In this document: in pieces, positions 13,113 to 28,250 of the stretch
Numbering within the stretch: the first letter of the stretch is position 1
Layout: each line of letters begins with the position of its first letter
Assembly (NCBI RefSeq): GCF_037893015.1
Contig: NC_133660.1
Span: forward strand, 282,845,067-282,909,066
Length of the DNA: 64,000 nt
DNA from: Macrotis lagotis
Taxonomy: Eukaryota > Chordata > Mammalia > Peramelemorphia > Peramelidae
Direction of reading: 5' to 3'
Translations under genes and position numbers: made by a program
Notes under the pieces: generated by a model
Told to the model about the DNA's origin: nothing
The model's database searches: none
The model's input: the letters and a program-made list of their open reading frames with translations, nothing else

Positions 13113-13604
13113 GGCCTGCCCTCAAGGAGTTCTCCACTATTTACGTAGCTAGTGTTCTCTCAAACCATTTTGTAACCAACAGGGAATCCTGTGGATCTTA
13201 GCCTGTGACCCTGCAGTTAGCCTCAAAGGAGGATGAAGAGAGTGGGTGGTGGGGTAAGGTAATGAGACAGCAGTAGAGTCCAGATTTGTGGGGTGAGCTC
13301 TGATGAACGCTGAGTAATGGATGCTCCCCACCAGAAGCACTGGCTCCATCTCCCACAGAGTCCCATTCCTTGAGACAGTGGTGATGCTTAGATTCTCCTT
13401 GGCAGATTCCTCTGATGGCTTTCAGTCCAAGTGGCCAAACTTCCTCAAGGACACACAATATCTCACTGTCTAGACTGGACAAACCAAGTGGATGAAATCT
13501 ACCTGTTATCTGGGCCACCATGTACTTAGATGGACAACTCACATCTTGGCCGAAGTTGCAAGGGTCTCGGCCAGGCCAGAACTGAATAGAAGAGTAGATT
13601 GACT

Positions 13605-15180
13605 TGTTTTTAATTTTTTTTCCTATATTTTCCAATTATATGTAAAGATCATTTTCAGCATTCATTTTTATGAGATTTTGAGTTGCCTATTTTTCTCCCT
13701 CCCTTTTCCCCCTCCCCAAGACAAGTAATCTGATATAGGTGGTCTAAGTACAATCACCTTAAACATTTCCATCTTGCGTTTATAAAACTGTACAGCAGTT
13801 TTTAGGATCCCCAAGGCTCTCACCAAAGCAAACAAAATCTAGTCCACCTTTAAATGTGCTTCGAGTTGGGAAACGGTCATCTCCCAAAAGATCAAAATTG
13901 TAAGCCGCCTAAAGAGCTGTTAGAGGTTCTTGATAATGTGATGGCTAGAGCCCTGAGCCTGGAGTGAGGAAGATGAGAATTCAAATTCTCCCTCAGGTGT
14001 TTACTATCTGTATGATCCTGGGCAAGCCACTAACTCTGTTTGCCTCAGTTTCTGCAATTGTAAAATGAAAATAATAGCACCTGCCTCCCATCACCATTGG
14101 AATCACATCCTCTTACAGGATTGGAATAAATACATATTTCCTGGCCCCTTTGAGGGATCTCTAAGCCAAAGTATTTTTAAAAACTTATTGACCTTTTATT
14201 TGAACACCCCACTGTGATCTAACCTTGTGTACTCCCCCAGAAAACAATTGACTTGGTAACAGAGAAGTCAGGAGCGTGAATCCTCTAAGTTGTGTTAGTG
14301 TGAAAATCCTGACAATTATTCTTGTTTTGGTTTCTTTACTTTTCCAGTGGCACGATAATAGCCCCCCTTTTTTTCCATTGGCATCACTTTTCCCCCCACG
14401 ATCCTCTGGATTTTTGATATACCTCATTCCTTAGAGTACAGGTATATTCCTTTTCAGGCACCCCCTAATTGTTGGACACATATCTTGTTTATCACAAATA
14501 ATGCTCCCATTAATGAACACTTTGGCACATTGGGAGTTTTTCTTGCTGTCAGTAACCTATTTGAAGTATTGTTCCCGACACGGGATTTCAGGGGCAAAGG
14601 AGATGAACAATTTGGTGATTTTGGGCACAATTCCAACCCTCCCACACACACACACATAGCAGTTGGGTCAATTCACAGCTTCACTAACAATAAATTAGTT
14701 TGCCTATCTTCCCCCAACTGATATTTTTTTTTTTTTTGCACAATTTCAGTTTCCCCCCCACAGAGCAATCGGTTCAATTGCCAGTTTCACTAACAATCAA
14801 GGCATTTACTGTCTAAGGGGGTTATAAATTGTATTCATTTGTCATTTTGAATGTTTTATCAAGCAGTGATCATTTGGATTTCCTTCATGGAAAACTTGTC
14901 TATCGAGGCACTTAAATATATCTCGGTGTCATTTCCCTACACTGTATTGACTTTTGTCAAATTTAATGGAACGATTTGGCCAGATTCGTCTACTGTTCTG
15001 TGATGCTGGCTGCACTGATTTTATTTGTGCAAAACGATTTCCGGTTTATGGATCCGAGATTCTCCACTTGACTGGTTATGAATTTTTCTCCTCCTAGCTG
15101 AAAGATTCAACTTTCCTTTCTCCTAGAGTTCTTTATGGAGTGACTTTTCCAACTCGATCATTTTTCCTGTTGGTATAGAA
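13605..15180 (-). mobile_element. Old antisense LINE fragments, probably L1 3' half
   Basis: The AT-rich stretch at 14400-14750 reads as diverged antisense L1 ORF2 C-terminal sequence (compare GGGCAAAGGAGATGAACAAT and AGCTTCACTAACAATAAATT with the clean copy at 59863-61242). 13605-13830 contains a separate interspersed unit (CAAGTAATCTGATATAGGTG) that also occurs at 58342-58560. A MIR-like fragment lies at about 13935-14080. Edges are approximate. Confidence 0.55.
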
Positions 15181-15209
15181 TGTAAAAGTGCTGATTCTCC
15201 TGGGTTTTC

Positions 15210-15710
15210 TCACTCTCTTGGCTGGACCCTGGGGACCTCGGCTCGTTCTCCCCGGAGGCTCGGCCCCAAAGGAGCTGCAGTAGAAGGCGGGGGTCCCCTT
15301 GGCTGGGGTCCTCCGGGCGGGGGAGGCTCCGGCGGGGCTCCTGGGCCAGCCCCTGCTGGGGGGGGGTCTCTGCCCAGTCCCGGTGCTGCGTGCCGAGGCT
15401 GAGTCAGCCCCCGGAGCCTCACGCGATCGGAATGCCTGCGCCGGGAGCGGAGATGCCGCAGAGGTGACTGGCCTCGGCGGGAGGGGGCTGACTCATGGAC
15501 AGTTAGCTGCTCGTGGGTCTCCCCGAGGACCCCCGTGGCGGCCCCGGGCCAGTCACGAGGGCAGAGGCCGCCACACCGCCGGGGAGGAAAGGAAAGATGG
15601 GAAGGGTCCCCTCCGACCCCCAGCAACCGCTCGGAGGACTCCACCCGCCCATCGCAGCCCAGCCGGGTCTCTCGGTCCCCCCGACTGCGCTCAGGGGCCT
15701 CAGTTACCCC
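15210..15710. promoter_or_regulatory. GC-rich island with AP-1/MARE sites, candidate distal element
   Basis: A GC- and CpG-rich block stands out of AT-rich repeats. It has the palindromic half-MARE GCTGAGTCAGC at 15398-15408 and a second AP-1 site TGACTCA at 15489-15495. It lies 8.2 kb upstream of FOSL1 and 3.3 kb beyond C11orf68. The overlapping frames (145 residues plus, 169 minus) are low-complexity proline/arginine products of GC richness and I do not believe they are genes. A small unannotated promoter is the alternative. Confidence 0.5.
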
Positions 15711-16142
15711 TGGAGTCATCCACAGCAGAGCCCTGAAAACACTTCACTCTGATTTCCACCATCCTGTACCTAAATTTCCTTAATAACTGAATTCTAGAGG
15801 GGCGGCTAGGTGGCGCAGTGCATAGAGCACTCAGGAATACCTGAGTTCAAATTCGACCTTACACTTAATAATTGTGTGGCCTTGGGCAAGTCACTGAACC
15901 CCATTGCCTTGCAAAAAAAAAAGTTAAAATAAAAAATAAAATGACTGAATTCTGGAGTCATTCAGAGCAGGACCCTGAACTGAATGCTTCACTCTGATTT
16001 CTACAATCCTGTACCTAAATTTCCTTAATAATTCTAGAAGGGATGAACTCAGGGGCCTCAGTTTCCTCTGGAGTCAGCCAGAGCAGAGCTCTGAAATGAA
16101 TGCTTCATTCTGATTTCTATGCCTAATACCTCATTTCTAGGA
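15685..16142 (+). repeat. Three-unit imperfect tandem repeat split by a SINE
   Basis: Units of roughly 100 bases at about 15685-15797, 15953-16040 and 16041-16142 share CTCAGGGGCCTCAG, GGAGTCA-CC-AGCAGAG, CTTCACTCTGATTTC and TGTACCTAAATTTCCTTAAT. The first and second units are separated by the SINE at 15799-15940. Confidence 0.75.
15799..15940 (+). repeat. tRNA-derived SINE (WSINE-like)
   Basis: Full-length copy starting GGCGGCTAGGTGGCGCAGTG and ending in an A-rich tail. Flanks ATAACTGAATTCTAG (15783-15797) and ATGACTGAATTCTGG (15941-15955) look like the target duplication, though they also belong to the surrounding tandem repeat. Confidence 0.9.
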
Positions 16143-16539
16143 GGAACTGGAATGAGGGTCAGAAAGAAAGAAGACAATCCATCACCCAGCTAGTTAGGGG
16201 CAGAGCTGGAGCCTAGCACCCAGAGCTCCTGACTTCTAGGTCAAGGTGTCAGTAAGACCTGGGTGTGGGATTCTGGAGAAAGGCCCAGCCCTGCTGCTGC
16301 TCAGTTTCCTCATCCCCAGTAATAATGAGATAAGGGATCTGGATTATCTCCCTCACAGAATTGTGGGGGAAAGGAAATGAGGCCATTTGTAAAGAAAGCC
16401 CTTGGTGGACCCCAGAAGACTAAAGTACAGCTTCCCCCTCCCCCACAGCTCCCCCCCCCCCCACATACACACATACACACCACACAGGCATTCATTCTAC
16501 AGAGTTCAGAGGGTTGTACAGAGAGTTTAAATGAAAAAG

Positions 16540-16670
16540 CTGGTGACTCAGTGCAGAGAGCTGGGCCAGGAGTCAGGAAGGTCTGACTACTTACTAGTTG
16601 GGTGACCCTGGACAAGTCTGACTTTCCCTTAACCTCAGTTTCCTCATCTGTAAAATAAGGATAATAAAGC
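16540..16670 (+). repeat. MIR-like old SINE
   Basis: CCAGGAGTCAGGAAGGTCTG, GTTGGGTGACCCTGGACAAG and CAGTTTCCTCATCTGTAAAA are MIR/CORE-SINE wording. Confidence 0.7.
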
Positions 16671-16717
16671 CCCCCACTTCACAAGGTCATGAGCACCTAA
16701 AAAAACCACATTTGTGA

Positions 16718-16857
16718 GCAGCTAGGTGGCACAGTGGATACAGCACCAGTCCCAGAGTCAGGAGGACCTGAGTTCAGATCCTGCCTCAGTCACTTCATGA
16801 TTACCATCTGTGTGACCTTGGGCAAGTCACTTAACCCATTGCCTTGCAAAAAAACCC
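16718..16857 (+). repeat. tRNA-derived SINE (WSINE-like) with target duplication
   Basis: Intact head and body. AAACCACATTTGTGA (16703-16717) and AAACCATATTTGTGA (16858-16872) flank it, differing at one base. Confidence 0.92.
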
Positions 16858-16872
16858 AAACCATATTTGTGA

Positions 16873-19722
16873 AGCACTTAGCACAGTAGACCCTATAATA
16901 ACTGCTTAGCCCCTCTCTCTCCCTTTCTCCTTCCCTGGTGAGTCCCTCTTATTTCCCCTGCTTCCCCACTTTACTCATCTTTCTCTAGAATCAACTTGGT
17001 CCCTGTTCTCACAGGACTGAATGTGAGGGGGCAAGTCCCAAGAGCCTCAGTTTCCTACCTTCTAGGTACCTTTCCAGTCCTGGTCACTCACAGTCTGGAA
17101 AACTTGCTGGGGTTTTAAAATGGGGCAGAATTCAACAGGTGAAGGGTGAGGGTGCAGAGACAGGGAAGGCAAGACAATGAGTACACAACTCCAGGAAAGG
17201 CATCAGGTGGGTTTAGGGGTCACCAAACTGTTCTATTTAGCCAACTGGAGTAGAGAGTAGACGGGGTGATCCCAGATAGACCTGGAAACATAGACTGTAC
17301 CAGATTGTGCCAGGCAAAGGATTCTTGTTTCTGGGAAGGGAAAAAGAAATGCTCCTACTGGGGAAATTGTGGGGAAGAGTCCCCTGCTGCCTCATCCTCC
17401 TGATGTCGCCTTCCTCTTTGGTGAAAAGAATCAGAGGGAAATCAGACCGGTAGCTACCATTTCCCATCCCTCACCATGCCACTTCCCCGAAAGAGTTAAA
17501 GGTTACAAATGGGGGGAGAGTGTACCCCACTACAGACATGCCCAGATGGAAGAGGCACCATCCTGGGAGGAGAGACACCAGGGATGTGCCATAGGAAACA
17601 GGAAATGACTGACTAGAGGGAAAGCAATTGGGTTTGGATGGGGTTCAAAGCCCCCAAATGGGGAATTTCCCTGGCTGAGGTGACCTGACTCCAACTAAGT
17701 ACTGAGAGGGAGTGGCAGCAAGGCGCCTCAGCCCTCGGCGATCTGACACATGGAGTTGATTCATCCTCAGGGGAAACTCCCCATTTCATTGATTCCCAAC
17801 TTGGGGACAGCAGGGGGTAATTCGGGGTCACAGGAAGATTCACTGAGGGACCCCAGAGTATCCTCAGGCTGTCTCCTGTCTTGACCCTTTCTGTCCCCCT
17901 CAAGATTTCACCAATCCCCATTTTGGTTTTAGGGGGTCAAAGAGAGAGCTTGAAAAGGCAGGTGTGGATTCCACAGAGGAAGAAATGGGGTGAAAGGGCT
18001 GATCTGAGGGGAGAGGAGGAGGAGGAAGGGTGGAACGATCAGTAAGGAATGACCCCCTAGTAGAGATGGAAGGAGGAGGGACCTTGCCATCATGGAAAAT
18101 GGAAACTCTTCTCTGAGTCCAGGTTAGCCGAGAGCCAAGAATCAGGGGCAGCAGGCAAGCGGGGAGCTCTTTAGGCAAAGAATGCTTCTTTCAGAACTCT
18201 GAATCCTTTCCAAACCCAAAATCCTTTTCTTTGGAGTCAGAAGCTTCCTGTCTGCCTGGGCTTGGGCTGGAGGGGGGGCATGGGGGGGAGGGAAAAAGCC
18301 TGAGTGGCCAGCTGTCTGGCTTTCTCCATCTTTGGCAGGGATTGGTTTGCCAGCTGGTACCTTGCTGTTCCCCACCCCCTCCACCATTGTCAACTTCCCT
18401 TATAACTGTGCAGCTCAGAGCAAAGGGAAGTGTCCTGAGGATTGGGACTCCTGGTTTCTCTGCATGAGGCATGGTTGAACCTGGAACTCAACTCCTTTCC
18501 TCACTGGGGTCTGCCAGACACTGTGATTCTGGGGCAACAGTGTTGGGCCTTGGGATCGAACTGAGGAGAGCCAGAGGGAAGAGGAGGCAACCTGGAGAAG
18601 GTGTGTCTGTGCCTATGCCTCCTCAAGTCCTCTGTGACTCATTCTTCAGTCTTAGGCTGCTCCCCCTCTGTGACTCAGTTTCCCCCAAGGCATTTGGAGT
18701 TTCTCCGATAGTGAGGTGTGGCAGATTTATTGCCAACCAGATCATCCATTTGGACCTTTCATCCCAGGACCTCAAAACCTTTTGCTTTCCCAGAGTGAGA
18801 TGCAGTGACTGGCTGGGAGGCAGAATGCCTGTGCTTCTATTTGTACATAAACAAGACCCCCCCACACACACACCCATTCTTCCTTGTCTTCACCTCTAAT
18901 AGCCACATGAACACCCAGGCAACCTCAGTCTAAAGGATTCTGGTTCCTCCCCTATGTCTCCTTTTCCATTTTCAGAGTTGGGCCACCAGTCTTTCCAAAC
19001 AACCCTGGTCGTTTAAACTACCTGCCTTTCACTTATTAACAGATCATACCGTGGGAAGGGGGAGGGCAACAAAACACCTCCAAGGAGACCCGGAACTAGG
19101 GCTTTGTTAGTAAATGTTTATAAAACATCTCTTTAAAAAATAATGTCTGACATATTTTTAAGTCTAACCTTCATTATTACATTTACCCCATCATTTTCTG
19201 ATGCCTCAACAATCAAGAAATGGATAAACCCAGTTCTGACTTCTTGTGTTTATAGATTTCTGAGGTGGCAATGTTCACTGAAAACTGAACAGTTTCTTAA
19301 GAGCCAGAGACCCCACCTTGATGGTGGGGACTTCAAATTCTCTCTGGCTTTGTCAAAGAATAAATCTGGGTATTAGTAATGGAGGAAACCAGGAGGGAAA
19401 ATATCCCTGCCCATTCCTTCTGCTCTCAGGAATCTTGGGTGGGGGAGCTCAGAAGGAAAAGGTAAGAGACAGTCTAGCAAAGGATAGAAAAAGGGCTCCC
19501 AGCCTCAAAGCCACCACAGTTCCTGGGGGGCTCTCTCTGCTCCTTCCTCATGAGGCCTGAAGCCCTCCCTGATGCCCATACTATCATGAACCTGACTGTT
19601 CCTGGCTTCTATTATATCCTGATTCTTATTCCAGGCTGGTGGGCAAGGGGTCCAGGTGTGGTGCCAGTGCTACCACACCCTAGTGCCCTCTCTCTCTGGC
19701 CTTTAGTTTTCTCTCTCTCTTT
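16873..19722. other. Intergenic, no gene recognised
   Basis: Moderate GC, several short frames without recognisable domains, and no splice-compatible exon chain that I could match to a known protein. A CA-rich tract lies at 18866-18877. Nothing more can be supported. Confidence 0.5.
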
Positions 19723-19872
19723 TTTTTTTAAGCTTTTTGCAAGGCAAAGGGGTTAAGTGCCTTGCCCAAGGCCACACAGCTAGGTCATTATTAAATGTCT
19801 GAGGCTCGATTTGAACTCAGGTCCTGACTCCAGGGCCAATGCTCTATCCACTGCACCACCTAGCTGTCCTGG
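19723..19872 (-). repeat. tRNA-derived SINE (WSINE-like)
   Basis: Reverse copy: T-run, TTTGCAAGGCAAAGGGGTTA, then GATTTGAACTCAGGTCCTGA and CACTGCACCACCTAGCTG. Confidence 0.92.
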
Positions 19873-20109
19873 TTTTCTCATTTTTAAACCAAAAAGGTGG
19901 GACTCAATGATCTCTAAGGTCCCTCTCTCTTTTGATGTTCCAAAGTTGAGGCTTCTAGAATAGAACTGTTATATGGAAGAATGCATTGTGTGCTTTTATA
20001 AACCTATATGAAAATCTATATGGATATCTGGGTCAAATGATGGCCTTCTCTAGTGTGGGGTGGGGAGGGACAGAAACAATTTAGAACTTAAAAAGTAGCA
20101 AAAAAAATT

Positions 20110-20830
20110 TAAATTGTAAAAAATCTACACTCTAAGGTCTTTCCCAGCTCTGGCATTCAGAATTAGGGTTGGGGTTCTATACAGGAAACTTTTAATAACT
20201 GCCTATTGATTCCCCAAGGTCCCTCCCACCTCTGACATTCTCTAGTCTGTGTTCTAACATCTTTCAAAGATCTGATGTTCTCTTTTATATGGTTTCTTCC
20301 AGCTCTGACTTTCTTTGTTCCAAGGTCCCTTCCAGCTTTATATTCTATGGTCCTTCCCACCTCTGACATCCCATGTTCTAAGACTCCTCCCAACTCTACA
20401 GTCTATATTCTAATCTGATGTATCTCCCAGCTCAGATTGTTAGAACATAGAACAGAGAATGTCAAAGCTAGAAGGGTTCTCATAACAGAATGGTCACAGA
20501 ATTGGGAACATCTTTTGAACCTAGAAGACAGAATGTTGGAATTTGGATGTACCTTAGAATCTAGAATTGATACTATTAGAACGAGGAGGAGCCTGAGGAC
20601 AAAACATGACAGCGCTACGAGGGGGTCTCAGGCCATAAAATGTCAGAACTGGCAGGACCCTGCTGTAGAACATAGAATACTGGAGCTTGAAGGGGCCTTA
20701 GAGCACGGAATATCACAGTTGGGAGGAAACTTAGGACATAGAATACCTTAGCTAGAAGGAACCTTAGGACACAGTGTTAGAGATGGGAAAGAGCTTAGGA
20801 TGGAGAATGCCAGTGCTAGGAGGTCCCTGA
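20110..20830. repeat. Opposed degenerate tandem arrays (imperfect inverted repeat)
   Basis: On the left arm (20110-20430) the unit reads approximately CTAAGGTCCCTTCCAGCTCT-GACATTCT, repeated every 35-45 bases. On the right arm (20437-20830) its reverse complement recurs: ATAGAATGTCAGAGCTGGAA-GGACCTTAG. Roughly seven to nine units lie on each side. Single stretches of the same unit occur at 28985-29160 and 43810-43925. Confidence 0.7.
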
Positions 20831-21180
20831 AACACTCTCCAGGGAAGTTACTTCTTCCAAACCCCTTAACTTTACAATTCTTTACAAGGGGTTCTTTATA
20901 ATTGTCAAGGTTATACAAGAGTCAATGGCAGAACTGAGGCTAGAACCCAGGATCCTTACTGTTTGGCCCTTTTCATTTTCCCTACAACTTCCTGGCTCTG
21001 AGGAGGTGGGGGTGGGGTGCATTTTTAGGGCTAGGAAGTCTAATTGGGTCTGATTCAGTCAAAATATGTGTCAGCTTCTATCCTCTTGTGGGGCCTGGAA
21101 TGTGGGCCCATCAATAGATGACCTCTGTCAGGGTCCACACTAACATGGACAGGGAAGGACAGATGTCATTCAGGATTACT

Positions 21181-21335
21181 CTTTTTTTTTTTTTTTTTTG
21201 CAAGGCAGTGGGGTTAGGTGACTTGCCCAAGGCCACCCAACTAGGTAATTATTAAGTGTCTGAGGCCGGATTTGAACTCGGTTGCTCCTGATTCCAGGGC
21301 CGGCGCTCTATCCACTGGGCCACCTAGCCACCCCC
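21181..21335 (-). repeat. tRNA-derived SINE (WSINE-like)
   Basis: Reverse copy beginning with a 20-base T-run, then GCAAGGCAGTGGGGTTAGGT and ending CACTGGGCCACCTAGCCACC. Confidence 0.92.
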
Positions 21336-21414
21336 AGGATTACTCAAGACAAGTATGGGGGATTCCTTTTGAACAGATCCTCGCTACAGAGATCTGGAGG
21401 GCAATCCTGTAGGG

Positions 21415-21655
21415 GTGGTGTTGTTGGTCGGATCTATCTGACCCTCTGTGATCCCATCTTGGATTTTCTTGGCAAAGACACTGGAGTGTTTTGCCTCTTC
21501 TTTCTCCAGCTCATTTTATGGATAAAGACATGGAGACCAAACAAGGTTTAAGTGACTTGCCCAGGATCACACACTAGTATGTATCTGAGGCTAGATTTGA
21601 ACTCACATCCTCCTGACTCAGTACTCTATTCACTGAGCCACCTTAGCTGCCCAGT
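21415..21655 (-). repeat. MAR1-like marsupial SINE
   Basis: GTTGTTGGTCGGATCTATCT, GGATTTTCTTGGCAAAGACA, CCAGCTCATTTTATGGATAA, TTTGAACTCACATCCTCCTG and GAGCCACCTTAGCTGCCC give the usual body in reverse orientation. Other copies: 36778, 42283, 49764, 52556, 61848. Confidence 0.8.
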
Positions 21656-22159
21656 CCTTTAGGGATGGGAACTCTTCTTAGACTATGTAAAATGAACAGA
21701 GTATTGGATTTTGAGACAGAACCCTGGCTCCAATCCTAGGTTATGTGGCCTTGGACAAGTCACTCTCCATCAGATGAGTGACCTCCTTGAGAGAAGAGAC
21801 AGTTTTTGTCTTTCTTTGACCCCTCAGTTAATAAGGGGTTAGCAAATACTTGTTGACTTGATCATCCTTGGGCCTCAGTTTCCTCCTCTGTAAAAAGAGG
21901 GGGCTGAATAAGATGATCTTAAGGCTCCTTTCATCTTGAAATCTATAAACCAATCTGCAGAAGTCACAAAGCCAGTGAGGAAAAGGAAGTCCTGTTTCCT
22001 ATTCTTTGTAGGCAGCAAAATGGAATGGAGGACTTCATGGCTCCCTTCCCCTGACCCCGGAGAATGGAAATTCATTGCTTAACTATTTGGATTTAAATTT
22101 TTTTCAAGCATAGATGGGCAGTTTAGGAACTCCCACTTGGTTCAGGGCCAGCCAGTTCC

Positions 22160-22550
22160 CATTTTTATAGTGCTCTACAGGTTTTCAAAGGCCTTCCTCA
22201 CCTGGGCCCCTCCTACCTTCCCAGGCTTCTCACACCCCACATCCTTTGCCATCCAAGGCCCCCTCCTGCCTCCTGGCCATTCCACAAACGAGACCCTCCA
22301 TCTCTAGGGTCCAGGTAGTCTCTCTGGCTGCCCCCCCCCCCCAGGCCTGAAACACTCTTCCTCTAACTTCTTTGAAGTCCCAATTAAAATCCTACCTTTA
22401 GGAAGCCCTCCCTAATCCTCTTCATCCCAGTGTTTTCCCTCTTTCAATTTCTTCTATTTACCTCGTATGTGGTTTGTTTTATTGTGGGCTCCTTGAGGGC
22501 CAGGACCTCTGGGGCTTCTTTCTCCAACACTTGCCTGGTACTTGTGGGAG
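22160..22550 (+). mobile_element. LINE-2 3' fragment
   Basis: L2 3'-end wording (CATCCTTTGCCATCCAAGGC, CCTGAAACACTCTTCCTCTA, GGGCTCCTTGAGGGCCAGGA), broken by a C-run near 22332. A CAT-tailed SINE begins where it ends. Confidence 0.7.
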
Positions 22551-22551
22551 C

Positions 22552-22835
22552 TTCATAATGATGATGATGTTTGTCCTTCATTCTCAAAGACCAGTGACAT
22601 CAAGATGGTGATGCCCATGAGATGCACATGCATTGGATTGGGGGGGGGGGCTGTATTAAGTCCCCAGCCTCACCTTCTCCTCCAGAGTCACCTGGACCCA
22701 GTGGCCAGATAGGAATCAGGATGACTGGAGATGGCCCTGGATGGGAGGCAATCGGGGTAAAGTCGCACAGTGTCTGAGTTTGGAGGTCCTCCTGACTTGA
22801 GGGCCACTGCGTCCAGTATGATTTTCACAAAGGTA
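22552..22835 (-). repeat. CAT-tailed SINE, reverse
   Basis: ATAATGATGATGATGTTTGT, TCCTTCATTCTCAAAGACCA and CCAGTGGCCAGATAGGAATC are the reverse of the element at 12801-13112. Confidence 0.75.
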
Positions 22836-22949
22836 GACACTGGAATTCAGAAAAGTTATTTGGCTGACCCAACGCCACACAGGTACGACCAGAGCTGATC
22901 CTGGGGGACCCCCTTTTTGGCAGCTGGTCCTGGATTGCTGCCTCTCGGC

Positions 22950-23190
22950 TCGGCCCAGGTGATGTGATGCCTGTCCTTCATTCTCAGGGATGCCACGAGA
23001 TGCACATGCATTGGGTTGGAGTGAAGAGGGGCTGGGCTGTCCCCAGCCTCACTTTCTCCTCCGGGACCGTCCGGGTCCAGTGGCCGAGGTGGATCAGGGT
23101 GACTGGAGGCAATCGGGCTTTGCCCAAGGTCACTCAGCTAGTGGCCAGTGTCTGAAGCTGGACTCGAACTCCTGTCCGCCTGTCTCCGAT
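22950..23190 (-). repeat. CAT-tailed SINE, reverse, second copy
   Basis: GTGATGTGATGCCTGTCCTT, TCCAGTGGCCGAGGTGGATC and GGACTCGAACTCCTGTCCGC repeat the neighbouring element at 22552. Confidence 0.7.
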
Positions 23191-23584
23191 GACCACCTGC
23201 GCCCAGACCCCCCTCCTCCCCATCCACACGGTCTTCAGAGTCTTTGGCCTCTCTTCAGACCCTCCCCCTCCGCCAGGAGGACTGTAAGCCCCGGGAAGGC
23301 AGGGCCCCTCTAACCCACGGGGCCGCGGCCTCTGGACAGGGCAGCTGAGGCCCGAAGGGCAAGCCCCCCGAGGGCAGGGCCCGCTTGGAGCCCCGCCTTC
23401 GCCCCCTCCGGGCGCGGCGGCTCCTGCCCGCCCCGCCTCCCCCCGGCAGGCCCCGCCTCCCCGGCAGGCCCCGCCCCCGGCGCGGCAGGTGGGAGGCGGG
23501 GCCAGGCGGAGGCGGGGCCCAGGTGGCCCCGAACCCGCGGCGCGGCGGCGTCGGGGGAATCCTTCCCCGGCCCAGGCGTGGCGT

Positions 23585-23618
23585 AGGAAGTTGCCCCATA
23601 TATGGGCATCTACGTCAC
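23585..23618 (+). promoter_or_regulatory. FOSL1: FOSL1 serum-response cassette: ETS, CArG box, CRE
   Basis: AGGAAG (23585-23590, ETS/TCF core), a perfect CArG box CCATATATGG (23596-23605) and a CRE/ATF-like TACGTCAC (23611-23618) lie within 34 bases, about 340 bases before the ATG. A TCF-SRE-ATF cassette is known in the human FOSL1 promoter, where it mediates growth-factor and phorbol-ester induction through ELK1, SRF and CREB/ATF. Confidence 0.8.
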
Positions 23619-23860
23619 CGGGCCTTCGGCCGTACCAACTCGTCCGGTGCCCGGGGGGGCCGCGCGGGCCCCGGGCCCCCAGAAGCGCGGGCCTGGCCTC
23701 GCTTCCCGAAGCGAGAGGCCGGCCGAGGGCAGGGGCGGGCTCCGGGATGGGAGAGGGCCGCAGCCGGCCCGGGCTTTTACTTGTGGCCGTGGACGCGCGA
23801 GGGACGTGTGGGGCTCCCCCCCCGTGGCGGCGATGGTTCAGCCCAGCGAGCTGTTCATTC

Positions 23861-23899
23861 ATAAAAAAGCCTCGGAGGGCCGGAGCCGCGAGTGAGTCA
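23861..23899 (+). promoter_or_regulatory. FOSL1: FOSL1 core promoter: TATA-like box and AP-1 site
   Basis: ATAAAAAAG at 23861-23869 is a TATA-like box; TGAGTCA at 23893-23899 is a consensus AP-1 site near the expected transcription start, 58 bases before the ATG. Self-regulation of FOSL1 by AP-1 is established for the family. Confidence 0.6.
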
Positions 23900-23956
23900 G
23901 AGCCGAGCAGGGCCGCGGAGGCCGGGAGGCCCGGGACCCGCTCCGCCCGCCGAGAC

Positions 23957-28250
<4,294 letters not shown>

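Noticed and set aside
15210-15736. 145- and 169-residue frames in the 15-kb island
   Set aside because: No domain, no splice partners and overlapping on both strands; a regulatory island is a simpler reading.
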